Shown here: piece by piece, positions 43,831 through 51,773 of the stretch
How the letters are laid out: every line of letters begins with the position of its first letter
How positions within the stretch are numbered: the stretch's first letter is position 1
Origin: Leptospira bouyouniensis
Lineage (GTDB): Bacteria > Spirochaetota > Leptospiria > Leptospirales > Leptospiraceae
Direction: 5' to 3'
Length of the DNA: 64,000 nucleotides
NCBI RefSeq assembly: GCF_004769525.1
Contig: NZ_RQFT01000001.1
Coordinates: forward strand, 124,001 to 188,000
Notes under the pieces: model-generated
The model's database searches: none
The model's input: only the letters and a program-made list of their open reading frames with translations
What the model was told of the DNA's origin: nothing
Made by a program: the position numbers and the translations under genes

Positions 43831-45821
43831 TAGACCAAATCATCGCCATATGCATTGCTTCCACTCTTTTGTTTTATGCATACTTTTATCATAATGCATA
43901 TAGAAGAGAAAAAAAACTTAGGCAAATATTATTTCGAAAAAATCTTACGAACTCTGAAGAGATTGAACGTGTTATACGCGAAAAGGAAAAACAATACCAA
44001 GACATTTATGATACTGCAAACTCAATTATCATACGATGGAGTCCAGATTTCCGAATTCATTCTGTAAACCCATATGCTGAAGAATTTTTTCAAATTGCAA
44101 AAGACCAAGTGGAAGGTAAAGATTTAGTTTTAGATTTGTTCCGGATTCAATTTGAAAAGTCGAATGAAATTAAATCTTTACTTTGGAATATCTTTCACAG
44201 ACCAGAACAAAATATCCGACAAGAATTTGATGTGTATGTTGGAAGTGATGACAAAAGAACTGTTACTTGGTCAAATCGTATTTTAAAAAATGAGTTTGGT
44301 TACCCTTATGAAGTATTATCTATAGGAATTGATATCACAAATCGTAAAATTGCTGAAGAAAATCTTATGAAATCTTATGAAAGGATTTTGGACTTATATA
44401 ACAATGCTCCTTGTGGTTATCACTCACTTGACAAGGACAATGTTGTTGTTTCAATCAACGATACTGAACTTGATTGGTTAGGCTATTCTAGAGAAGAAAT
44501 TGTCGGAAATTTACGAATCAATGATTTATTAACACCCAGTAGTTATGAAAAATTTGAACAGATTGTACATTCTTTTCCTCATGAAAACTTAACAGGAGTA
44601 GAATTAGAATTCGTACGCAAAGATCAATCGACATTTTTTGTCAGTTTGAATTCGATTCCAACTTTTGATAAAAATGGAATCTTTGTCATAAGCAAATCAA
44701 CAGTTTTTGATATCACTGATCGAAAAATAGCTGAAGATAAGTTAAACGACTACTCCCAAAAAATCCAATTACAAAACAAACGACTCCAAAAAGCAGTGGA
44801 GGCTGCGATAAAGGCAAACCAATCCAAATCGGTCTTTTTTTCGAAAATCACTCACGAGTTACGTACTCCACTACATGCAGTCATAGGTTTTTCACAAATT
44901 TTAGAAAAGGATCCAAATCTACCAGAACATTTAAAAGGGTATGTCAACTCATTGTATGAAAATGGAGTCCATCTACTTGGTATGATCAATGATATATTAG
45001 ATCTTTCTAAAATAGAAGCAGGGAAAATGACAGAAACTAGAGAAAAGTTTTCTCTTGTGCAATTATGGGATACTTTATTTTCAATGTTTTCATACCGATT
45101 TGCTGAAAAAAATATCCAATTTGAACTATTACATCCAGAAACCATTGAAAATAAATATTACGAAGCTGATTTACAAAAAATCAGACAAATTTTGGTAAAT
45201 TTACTTGGGAATGCTTTAAAATTCACCAACCAAGGATTTGTAAACATGGAAATCCAAACCAAGTATGGACTGGAACCTAACATTGATTTGGTAAAATTTA
45301 TTGTTAAAGATTCGGGAATTGGAATTCCACGTGACCAACTCCATTCTATTTTTGAAGCTTTCCAACAAACCGAACAAGGAAGTTCTTACCAAGAAGGGAC
45401 AGGTTTGGGGCTTTCCATCTCGCATCAGTTAGTTGATTTTTTAGGCGGGACTATCCAAGTTGAAAGTGATCTCAATAAAGGTTCTACATTTGTTTTTGAG
45501 TTACCTTTAAATCATTTACAAGACATCCCCATTGAACTGCTTCAGAAATCAAAAATTGGCCCTACAGATTCAAAGGAAGTTTGGCATATAACGAAAGCAG
45601 ATGATACAGAGAAAGAATTTGTTCAAAACTTTTTAAACTCAAAAGAAAATCCATTTAAAAATGAAATTTTAATGATGATCAAAATCCAAAACTTTGGTCA
45701 ATTATTACAACTACTTGGGACAATCCCATTCGATGATAAAGGCAAAACTATCCTTTTAGAAAAAGTAAAAAACAAACGATACAAATTTTTAATTGATTTG
45801 GTTCAATCTACGTCTAGTTAG
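43827..45821 (+). CDS. PAS-containing sensor histidine kinase
   Basis: 664 residues. A single N-terminal membrane segment (about 5-22), two PAS domains (about 55-175 and 185-300), HisKA with His343 (KITHELRTPLHAVIGFSQIL), and HATPase with NLLGNALKFTN, DSGIGIP and GTGLGLSISHQ. A further ~120 residues after the kinase core have no recognised domain. It overlaps the upstream PP2C response regulator and is its likely kinase. No haem or flavin ligand is obvious in the PAS domains, so the signal is unknown. Confidence 0.93.
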   Translation: MIDQIIAICIASTLLFYAYFYHNAYRREKKLRQILFRKNLTNSEEIERVIREKEKQYQDIYDTANSIIIRWSPDFRIHSVNPYAEEFFQIAKDQVEGKDLVLDLFRIQFEKSNEIKSLLWNIFHRPEQNIRQEFDVYVGSDDKRTVTWSNRILKNEFGYPYEVLSIGIDITNRKIAEENLMKSYERILDLYNNAPCGYHSLDKDNVVVSINDTELDWLGYSREEIVGNLRINDLLTPSSYEKFEQIVHSFPHENLTGVELEFVRKDQSTFFVSLNSIPTFDKNGIFVISKSTVFDITDRKIAEDKLNDYSQKIQLQNKRLQKAVEAAIKANQSKSVFFSKITHELRTPLHAVIGFSQILEKDPNLPEHLKGYVNSLYENGVHLLGMINDILDLSKIEAGKMTETREKFSLVQLWDTLFSMFSYRFAEKNIQFELLHPETIENKYYEADLQKIRQILVNLLGNALKFTNQGFVNMEIQTKYGLEPNIDLVKFIVKDSGIGIPRDQLHSIFEAFQQTEQGSSYQEGTGLGLSISHQLVDFLGGTIQVESDLNKGSTFVFELPLNHLQDIPIELLQKSKIGPTDSKEVWHITKADDTEKEFVQNFLNSKENPFKNEILMMIKIQNFGQLLQLLGTIPFDDKGKTILLEKVKNKRYKFLIDLVQSTSS

Positions 45822-45825
45822 ATAG

Positions 45826-46221
45826 TTATTCTTTTTTTGTTTTAATGTCTATTTTTAGGTATTTTTTTGATTTTAGGATATCTGTAACTTGAACAAAGGT
45901 TCCGAATTCAGTATGTTGGTCCACTTCTAAACTGACACCAAGATTACCATCGGTATTCATTTCTAAAGAATTGGCAAAGGTTTCAATATCCATTTTGATT
46001 TGATTTTTGTATAATTCCCCATTTGATTTGAGTTGGATTCTTAATGGAATTGATTCTGTACCAAATTGATCTGTTTTCGATTTTGGTAAATCAATGGAAA
46101 TGGTTGAGGTTGGTTCTGTAAAACGAACCGCTAACATTAAAAAAATGAGTAGGATAAACAAAACATCAATCAAACTACTGATATCGATTGAGGTCTCTTG
46201 TTTTGGCTTTCTAACTCTCAT
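45826..46221 (-). CDS. ExbD/TolR-family energy transducer
   Basis: 131 residues with one membrane segment (about 14-33, SSLIDVLFILLIFLMLAVRF) that contains the essential Asp19 of the family, then a periplasmic domain. With ExbB/TolQ it uses proton motive force to energise TonB-type or Tol-type processes at the outer membrane. The upstream exbB-like gene overlaps it by four bases. No tonB or receptor gene is in the window, so the partner cannot be named. Confidence 0.88.
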   Translation of the reverse strand: MRVRKPKQETSIDISSLIDVLFILLIFLMLAVRFTEPTSTISIDLPKSKTDQFGTESIPLRIQLKSNGELYKNQIKMDIETFANSLEMNTDGNLGVSLEVDQHTEFGTFVQVTDILKSKKYLKIDIKTKKE

Positions 46222-46682
46222 TGGATTTTAGAATGGTCTTTGATAATTAATTCAGAAATATATCGTATTTTGTTCTCAATGACTCGGTGAAAAAAAAGAG
46301 AAGGAATCGCCACAAGTAATCCGGCAATGGTAGTGTTCAATGCATCTTTGATTCCATGAGCGAGTACTTCCAAACTTACCTTCCCTTGGGCTTCCATTTC
46401 ACCAAAAGCCGTGCTAATCCCAATCACAGTACCTAATAAACCTAGTAACATCGAAAGAGATGCAATTGTTGGAAACCATAGGGCAATGCGTTCTAAGGGA
46501 GAAAAAAATAAATCCAATTCATCTTCGGTTGGAAGATTTGGAAAATAGGTATTTCTTGATTCCTTGGATTCCAATTTTCGAAAACCGAGGGTCAATCGTA
46601 AAAAATAGGCAAATGAAAGGATCGAAAAAGAGAAAAGAAGGATAAAAATCAAAATTGCGGGAATTGAAAATGTCCAATTCAT
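46218..46682 (-). CDS. ExbB/TolQ/MotA-type proton channel protein
   Basis: From ATG 46682 (MNWTFSIPAIL) the protein has 154 residues and three membrane segments (about 7-27, 73-93 and 117-137). The family signature LSMLLGLLGTVIGISTAFGEM and ALNTTIAGLLVAIPSLFFHR is clear. The frame extends to ATG 46772, but those 30 residues lie antisense inside ubiE. The start shares the tetramer CATG (46680-46683) with the divergent ubiE start. It is coupled to exbD. Confidence 0.85.
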   Translation of the reverse strand: MNWTFSIPAILIFILLFSFSILSFAYFLRLTLGFRKLESKESRNTYFPNLPTEDELDLFFSPLERIALWFPTIASLSMLLGLLGTVIGISTAFGEMEAQGKVSLEVLAHGIKDALNTTIAGLLVAIPSLFFHRVIENKIRYISELIIKDHSKIQ

Positions 46683-47430
46683 GGATGTATCGACCTCTAT
46701 GAACCAATACAAACTGCCATCCCAAGAAAAGAAACCGGAATATGTTAGAAATAATTTTGATGGGATCGCCAAAGCCTATGATCGCTTCAATGATTGGAAT
46801 AGTTTTTTCCTCCACCGGATCTGGAAGGATTGGGTGGTAAAAGAAGCAAAAAAAGTCGTCCCCACTGCCAAGTCTGCCTTAGATCTATGTTGTGGGACAG
46901 GTGACATCACTTATAGGCTCTCCATTGATCCAAACCTAGAATCCGTCGTAGGGCTCGATTTCTCGGAACAAATGTTGTCGTATGCCTTTCCGAAAATAGA
47001 TGGAAAATCCCATGTCAAACTCCTTGTGGGGGATGCGATGGACCTAAAACAATTCTCAGAGGGAAGTTTTGACATTGTGACCATGGGCTTTGGATTGAGG
47101 AATGTCTCTGATTTAAAACTATGCCTTTTAGAAATCAAACGAGTGTTAAAGAAAGGTGGAGTGTTTGTGAATTTGGATGTGGGTCGAGTGAGACCTCAAT
47201 TCCTCAAAATCTTTGCTGATTTTTACTTTTTCAAAATTGTACCTATTTTCGGGTATTTGTTATATGGGAAACAAAACGAGATGTTTGATTACCTTCCTCA
47301 TTCTTCCAAAACTTACCCAGACCAAGAAACTCTCTCCCAAATTTTAACGGAGCTTGGTTTCCAAGAAGTCCGGTTCCAAAATTTTGTATTTGGAAACGCA
47401 GTGGCACATGTTGCAAAAAAGGAAGTTTGA
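46681..47430 (+). CDS. ubiE: Demethylmenaquinone methyltransferase (UbiE/MenG)
   Basis: SAM-dependent C-methylation in the last step of menaquinone synthesis. 249 residues with the SAM motif LDLCCGTGDITYRL, GLDFSEQMLSYA, and the UbiE fingerprints FDIVTMGFGLRNV and YDRFNDWNSFF. ATG 46681 overlaps, in CATG, the start of the divergent exbB-like gene; an alternative ATG at 46699 would still keep all motifs. No ribosome-binding site is strong for either. Confidence 0.93.
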   Translation: MDVSTSMNQYKLPSQEKKPEYVRNNFDGIAKAYDRFNDWNSFFLHRIWKDWVVKEAKKVVPTAKSALDLCCGTGDITYRLSIDPNLESVVGLDFSEQMLSYAFPKIDGKSHVKLLVGDAMDLKQFSEGSFDIVTMGFGLRNVSDLKLCLLEIKRVLKKGGVFVNLDVGRVRPQFLKIFADFYFFKIVPIFGYLLYGKQNEMFDYLPHSSKTYPDQETLSQILTELGFQEVRFQNFVFGNAVAHVAKKEV

Positions 47431-47597
47431 TGGTTTTTTGAACAATTATGTCTAATCGCTGTGAATGGATTTACTTTTTTTGAATTCTGTTCGTACTTCC
47501 CCCCAAAAATCCCATGGATTTCCCTAATTTTTTCCAAAAGAACGTTGATTATTTTCAGTATTTGTCGTTCAATCCACTATACAGGTAGGAAAAATAT

Positions 47598-49364
47598 ATG
47601 AAACGATGGATCATTCTTTTGGTGCTCCCCCTCCCCCTTTTTCTAGTGGATTGCTCCAATAAGAAAAAAGGAATGTTATTACTCCCCTTTTTAGGGCTTG
47701 GAGATGGCGCAACGCAAGCAAACACTGCATCAGCAAATAATGGCAATGGAACCTTCACAGTTGTCGGACTCGAAACAACTGACCCAGGCCAAGTGGCAAC
47801 ACCTGAGACAAACTCGGGCGATGGTGAGACAAATAATGCGGAAACTCCTTCGGTAGTAACTCCAACGCCAGCAGCGCCTCCAACACCGGCTCCGACTACC
47901 GTTAACAATGAAACAACAACAACGGTTGTAGACCAAACAAACGGTGGAGATTTTAATTTTGAAACAAATATTACAGTTCCAGTTACGGTTGTGATCGTAA
48001 ACGAATCAGGACCTGTTACCAACGCACCAGTGACTGTCACTGAATCCATTACGACTGGAGAACCCAATGTCGTTGGAGTGGGAACCACTGACGGAAATGG
48101 ATCTGTAACGATCCCAATCAGTGTCCCTCCTACCGTGGTTTCTGTTGATATCAGTATTATTGGAGTGAATCCAACAACTGGCGAAGTAGAAGAGATCGTT
48201 GGGTCTGCACCCATCCAACAACCTGCAACGGGAACTGGTTCTGAAGGGACTGTTGTAGTGGCACCAGTTGTGAACGTAGACACAACCAATTTCCAACCTG
48301 TGAATGGTTGTGTGCAAGCGGTTGACTCAGACTGTGACGGAATCGCAAACAATTTCGATGAATTTCCAGATGATCCAAGTTTAGCAACAGTTGCTCGCTC
48401 TGGTCGTTATACAATTGCGTTTGAGGACATGTTCCCTTCTGCAGGAGATGCTGACTTAAACGACCATTCAACTGTGTTTAGCACTGAGATGGACAAAACT
48501 CCATCTAACAAAGTAAAAACGATTCGTGGGACTTACACACATGTGGCAAAAGGTGCTGGATACAATCATGAGTTAAGACTATCTCTTGATGTTCCAACGA
48601 ATGCAACTGTGCAAGTGAGTTATCTGGACGGACAAGGAAATCCTTGGAATGGTTGTGCTTCCGCTTCCAAATACACTGCAAACACTGCAGGAGACTGTAC
48701 TGGTGGAACTCTCACAGCTGCCCAACTCAAACGAGGTGTTTTAATCCTCCCTAGCTCTGATAAAACATTGTTCGGAAAGAAAAATGCACCATCTGCTGGA
48801 TCTACCTTTACAATCAATGACTTTGTAAGAGGGGTCACAGCTCAAGTTACAATTACCTTTGAAGAACCAATAGATCTCAATGCAACGAAGAACCTAGTAG
48901 GTGGACATTTAAACTACTTCTTAGCCATCAACCAAAAGACAGATGGTGTGTTTAGACAAATCTACCGTCCGGGTTATTTCAAAGATGCAAGTGGTAAAGA
49001 TGCCTTCTTGGATAAAAATGGTTTCCCATGGGCGATCATTGTTCCAGGTGTTTTCAATCACCCAACTGAAGGGGCTGATATTCGAAATCAATCAACTTCT
49101 GGTTACATTTTCTTCAATTCTTGGATGAACTCGAATGGTGTGGCTCATAAAGATTGGTATTTGCATATTGATCAAATCCCTGCGGCAAACAGACCATCCT
49201 ATGTGGTTCGTGTCAGTGATTTCTATTCAGACAATGGATTTACCGCTTACTTAATCAAAGCAGTTCGCAAGAATGCATTTGAAGTTTCAGCAAGTCTCAT
49301 TGTTGTGGGAGCAGCTCTCGGTTTTCTCATGAAACGAAAAATGGGAAATCCTAAAGCCGCTTAA
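47598..49364 (+). CDS. LruC-domain lipoprotein with C-terminal membrane segment
   Basis: 588 residues. The leader MKRWIILLVLPLPLFLVD ends at lipidated Cys19, then MLLLPFLGLGDG. A Thr/Pro/Ala/Asn-rich linker (about 40-120) is followed by an Ig-like beta region, a calcium-binding-like DSDCDGIANNFDEFPDD (about 236-255), and the LruC domain: FEDMFPSAGDADLNDHSTVF, LDVPTNATVQVSYL, HLNYFLAINQ and a closing beta part. LruC is an outer-surface antigen described in pathogenic Leptospira. The C terminus ends in ASLIVVGAALGFLMKRKMGN, a hydrophobic segment with a basic tail, unusual for a lipoprotein. A strong terminator follows (49388-49428). Confidence 0.85.
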   Translation: MKRWIILLVLPLPLFLVDCSNKKKGMLLLPFLGLGDGATQANTASANNGNGTFTVVGLETTDPGQVATPETNSGDGETNNAETPSVVTPTPAAPPTPAPTTVNNETTTTVVDQTNGGDFNFETNITVPVTVVIVNESGPVTNAPVTVTESITTGEPNVVGVGTTDGNGSVTIPISVPPTVVSVDISIIGVNPTTGEVEEIVGSAPIQQPATGTGSEGTVVVAPVVNVDTTNFQPVNGCVQAVDSDCDGIANNFDEFPDDPSLATVARSGRYTIAFEDMFPSAGDADLNDHSTVFSTEMDKTPSNKVKTIRGTYTHVAKGAGYNHELRLSLDVPTNATVQVSYLDGQGNPWNGCASASKYTANTAGDCTGGTLTAAQLKRGVLILPSSDKTLFGKKNAPSAGSTFTINDFVRGVTAQVTITFEEPIDLNATKNLVGGHLNYFLAINQKTDGVFRQIYRPGYFKDASGKDAFLDKNGFPWAIIVPGVFNHPTEGADIRNQSTSGYIFFNSWMNSNGVAHKDWYLHIDQIPAANRPSYVVRVSDFYSDNGFTAYLIKAVRKNAFEVSASLIVVGAALGFLMKRKMGNPKAA

Positions 49365-49387
49365 AAACAAACCTACCTTTACTAAAG

Positions 49388-49428
49388 AAATCCTTCCTCC
49401 TAAACCTAGGGGGGAGGATTTTTGTTTT
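49388..49428 (+). terminator. Strong intrinsic terminator overlapping the next gene's ribosome-binding site
   Basis: A 13-bp stem (49388-49400 with 49409-49421, two G-U pairs) and an eight-base loop are followed by tttttgtttt. It ends the LruC gene transcript. The right arm contains ggggggagg, the only candidate ribosome-binding site for ATG 49429, which comes one base after the U-tract. Confidence 0.9.
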
Positions 49429-50835
49429 ATGGCCTCCCTCTTACGGTTCGCTGACACAGATTATTTTCTTTCAGGCAAATTCTTCGAAGACTTAGAATCA
49501 GATCAACCCATCCTTGTCGACCCTCTCTGGAAAGGGACGGCACTCGAAAAACAATTATTGTTTTCCAACCTCCCGCAAAATGGAAATCCAAAATCTTTTG
49601 GTTTGGTAACATCTGGTTCCACTGGTTCTCCTAAATTGGTTTGGAAACAATGGATAGAAATCCAAAATGAATTGGATGTATGGCTCTCAGAACCTGAGAT
49701 ACAATCTTTCTTCCAAGGTATCAAAAAAATCGAAGTGCAAGTCCCCCTTTGCCATTTGTATGGATTCCTTTGGGGGTATCTCATTCCAAAGGCTCTAGAT
49801 ATCCCTATCCATGTCGGACCAAATCCAACCACGATACCGAACAAACTTTGGATCACTTCTGCTCCTCATTTACAACTAACAGCTACCAATGGCCTGGAAC
49901 TACCGGAACGTGCGATTGTTTCTGGGATGAAATTCCCAGTCCCCCTAGCCCGTGAGTTACGAGAGAGAGGCAAAATTTCCATTTTAGAAATTTATGGTTC
50001 TACAGAAACAGGTGGGATGGGTTACCGAGATCCACTCAGACAAAATCGATTTTTATTTTTAAAAGATATTCAATTCACATTTCAAACATTAGGTGAAGAA
50101 AATGAACTTTTAGTCAAAAGTCCATTTGTTTCAAAACGATATGATACCTTTGAGGCCAACACATGGGTGACCCATACGTTACAACCAAATTCCTATTATG
50201 CGACTGGAGATTTAGGAGAAAATTCTGAACTTGGTTTTTATTTAATGGGAAGGAAAGACCGAATCATAAAACACAAAGGCAAACGAGTTTCTCTCGATCG
50301 AATTGAATCAGAAATCTTAGGATTACCATTGGATGGTATATTTGTTTGTGTTCCAGTCCTTCATGAATCGGGAGATACCATCGGGTTGTTCACAAATTCA
50401 GCTACCCCAGTGGACCAAATTTACCATACATTACGAAATGAACTCCCATCTAGCCATATCCCTCGTGTCATTCTAAGGCAAAACTCTATTCCCAAACTTC
50501 CAAATGGAAAAATTGATTACCAAATCATCACAAAACTCTGTTTAGATGAATTTTCGCGGCTGAAATCCATGGAAGATAAAGGCAAAGAATTTTTTGAGAT
50601 TAATTCCGAAACAACGGTCTCTGCTATTTTAAAGTCAATTTTAGGATACGTCCCAAAATCGGACCAACATTTGATTTATGACTGTGGAATGGATTCCATA
50701 CTGTTCACTGAGTTGTTTCTGAAATTAGAGAAAAAAATTGGAGCAAAAATCCCAGAAGAAGATAAACAAACTAGTTTTTTTGTAAGTCTTTCTGGGATCG
50801 AAGGGTATTTAAATGAAAAGATTTATTTACAATGA
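49429..50835 (+). CDS. Acyl/aryl-adenylating enzyme with C-terminal carrier (PP-binding) domain
   Basis: 468 residues. A class I adenylation domain with TSGSTGSPK (61-69), YGSTETGGMG, YATGDLGE, KRVSLDRIE and the catalytic Lys in PNGKIDYQ, but shorter than typical acyl-CoA synthetases. The last ~75 residues form a phosphopantetheine carrier domain with DCGMDSILFTEL (Ser423). The enzyme can therefore activate an acid and load it on its own arm. It does not sit in a fatty-acid or polyketide cluster; it is convergent with the PYP gene 60 bases away. I infer it as a candidate for chromophore acid activation, or otherwise for an acyl or aryl product. The substrate cannot be read. Its start lies directly behind a terminator. 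Confidence 0.78.
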   Translation: MASLLRFADTDYFLSGKFFEDLESDQPILVDPLWKGTALEKQLLFSNLPQNGNPKSFGLVTSGSTGSPKLVWKQWIEIQNELDVWLSEPEIQSFFQGIKKIEVQVPLCHLYGFLWGYLIPKALDIPIHVGPNPTTIPNKLWITSAPHLQLTATNGLELPERAIVSGMKFPVPLARELRERGKISILEIYGSTETGGMGYRDPLRQNRFLFLKDIQFTFQTLGEENELLVKSPFVSKRYDTFEANTWVTHTLQPNSYYATGDLGENSELGFYLMGRKDRIIKHKGKRVSLDRIESEILGLPLDGIFVCVPVLHESGDTIGLFTNSATPVDQIYHTLRNELPSSHIPRVILRQNSIPKLPNGKIDYQIITKLCLDEFSRLKSMEDKGKEFFEINSETTVSAILKSILGYVPKSDQHLIYDCGMDSILFTELFLKLEKKIGAKIPEEDKQTSFFVSLSGIEGYLNEKIYLQ

Positions 50836-50841
50836 AAAGAA

Positions 50842-50860
50842 AGGAGATGAATTCTCTCCT
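50842..50860. terminator. Bidirectional terminator between adenylating enzyme and PYP gene
   Basis: aggaga (50842-50847) pairs with tctcct (50855-50860). On the minus strand it is followed by ttctttt, a better U-tract than on the plus strand. It lies between two convergent stop codons (50835 and 50896) and probably ends both transcripts. Confidence 0.5.
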
Positions 50861-50895
50861 GTCTCTTCCGATTTCTAGTCACAATGTTTTTGTTT

Positions 50896-51267
50896 TTATC
50901 TGAGTTTGACAAAAATCCAATTGGTATTGGAAGTTTTGTCGTGGTACAAATGGATCACAACATTCGTTGGTTTCATTTTGTAGGTAAATACATAATTGAA
51001 TGCAATGTCCAAATCTCCAGAAATCATACCCTCTTTGAAACGACCATAGAAAATACGATTATTGGTACAAATGGCAACTTCTGTAAAAAAGTTTTTACCG
51101 ACTGCTGTTTGGATCGGAACATTTGCAAGTTCTGATTCGTATTTGTTATACAATAAAATTTTCCCAGATTCGTCCACTTTGACAATTCCAAACGGATAAG
51201 CATCTGCATCTGTTTGGCCAAGTGTTCCGAGTTTTCCTAAAATATTTGGGTCTATAAATTTGCTCAT
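50896..51267 (-). CDS. pyp: Photoactive yellow protein (PYP) homologue
   Basis: Small PAS-type blue-light photoreceptor family. The 123 residues align end to end with the 125-residue Halorhodospira PYP, shifted by two. Shared stretches are VGKNFF, FYGRFKEG (FYGKFKEG in the reference), FNYVFTYKMKPT (FEYTFDYQMTPT) and NWIFVK (YWVFVK). The chromophore-holding residues Tyr42, Glu46 and Cys69 of the reference are Tyr40, Glu44 and Cys67 here (YNKYE, EVAICTN); Phe96, Tyr98 and Met100 are also kept as Phe94, Tyr96 and Met98. Arg52 is Val50 and Thr50 is Ala48. The Cys normally binds p-coumaric acid. TAGGA lies about nine bases before ATG 51267. It follows the coiled-coil gene by 24 bases. Confidence 0.92.
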   Translation of the reverse strand: MSKFIDPNILGKLGTLGQTDADAYPFGIVKVDESGKILLYNKYESELANVPIQTAVGKNFFTEVAICTNNRIFYGRFKEGMISGDLDIAFNYVFTYKMKPTNVVIHLYHDKTSNTNWIFVKLR

Positions 51268-51291
51268 TAATTTGATTCCTATCGAATGTTT

Positions 51292-51696
51292 TTAAGTTTC
51301 GTATTCTGAATACATCGAGTTCAGCTGATCTTCCATTCCACGGATGAGGGCAATTACCTCAGCAATGGAACTTGTTTTGGTATGTTGCAACAAAAACTCT
51401 TTTTCTGCATAGAGATCCGAGATTTGTTCTTCTATCGAGTCCAACTCTATAGAGTTTGACGATTGGTCTGTGACTTTTGTCAGAGAAATTTCTTTTTCTG
51501 CATATAAGTCTTCCACTTGCATCACCAAATCTTTTGTGACTTCGATGAGGCTTGTCACATCCTCTGCCCCTCTGACTTGGTTGCGAACCAACTCATTGAT
51601 CCAATAGATGACAGAATTTTGTGATTTTGCTTTTTCTAAACGTAATCGTTCAGAGAGCGGGTAATGTTCTTCGATTTCCCTTTTCGTGAATATCAT
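51292..51696 (-). CDS. Coiled-coil protein cotranscribed with the PYP gene
   Basis: 134 residues, unrecognised family. It has no membrane segment or signal peptide and is highly charged. The segments VTSLIEVTKDLVMQVEDLYAEKEISL and IEEQISDLYAEKEFLLQ contain the repeated unit DLYAEKEx(S/F)LL twice about 31 residues apart and fit amphipathic helices of a coiled coil; IRGMEDQLNSMYSEYE is a third, shorter version. It is first in a two-gene unit with the PYP gene and shares a 77-base divergent promoter region with the methyl-accepting protein gene. This suggests an adaptor between photoreceptor and receptor, which is inference. Confidence 0.65.
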   Translation of the reverse strand: MIFTKREIEEHYPLSERLRLEKAKSQNSVIYWINELVRNQVRGAEDVTSLIEVTKDLVMQVEDLYAEKEISLTKVTDQSSNSIELDSIEEQISDLYAEKEFLLQHTKTSSIAEVIALIRGMEDQLNSMYSEYET

Positions 51697-51773
51697 AGTC
51701 TAAGCATTAGATGTATTTTTTCTCAAATTTACTCGATAAAAATTAAGATACATGAAAAAAAATAGGGAATTCG

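Noticed and set aside
47555..48352. 265-residue minus-strand frame opposite the LruC lipoprotein gene
   Set aside because: It is rich in Thr/Ser/Val from the complement of the repetitive linker codons, has no ribosome-binding site, and the plus-strand gene has a lipobox and known domain.
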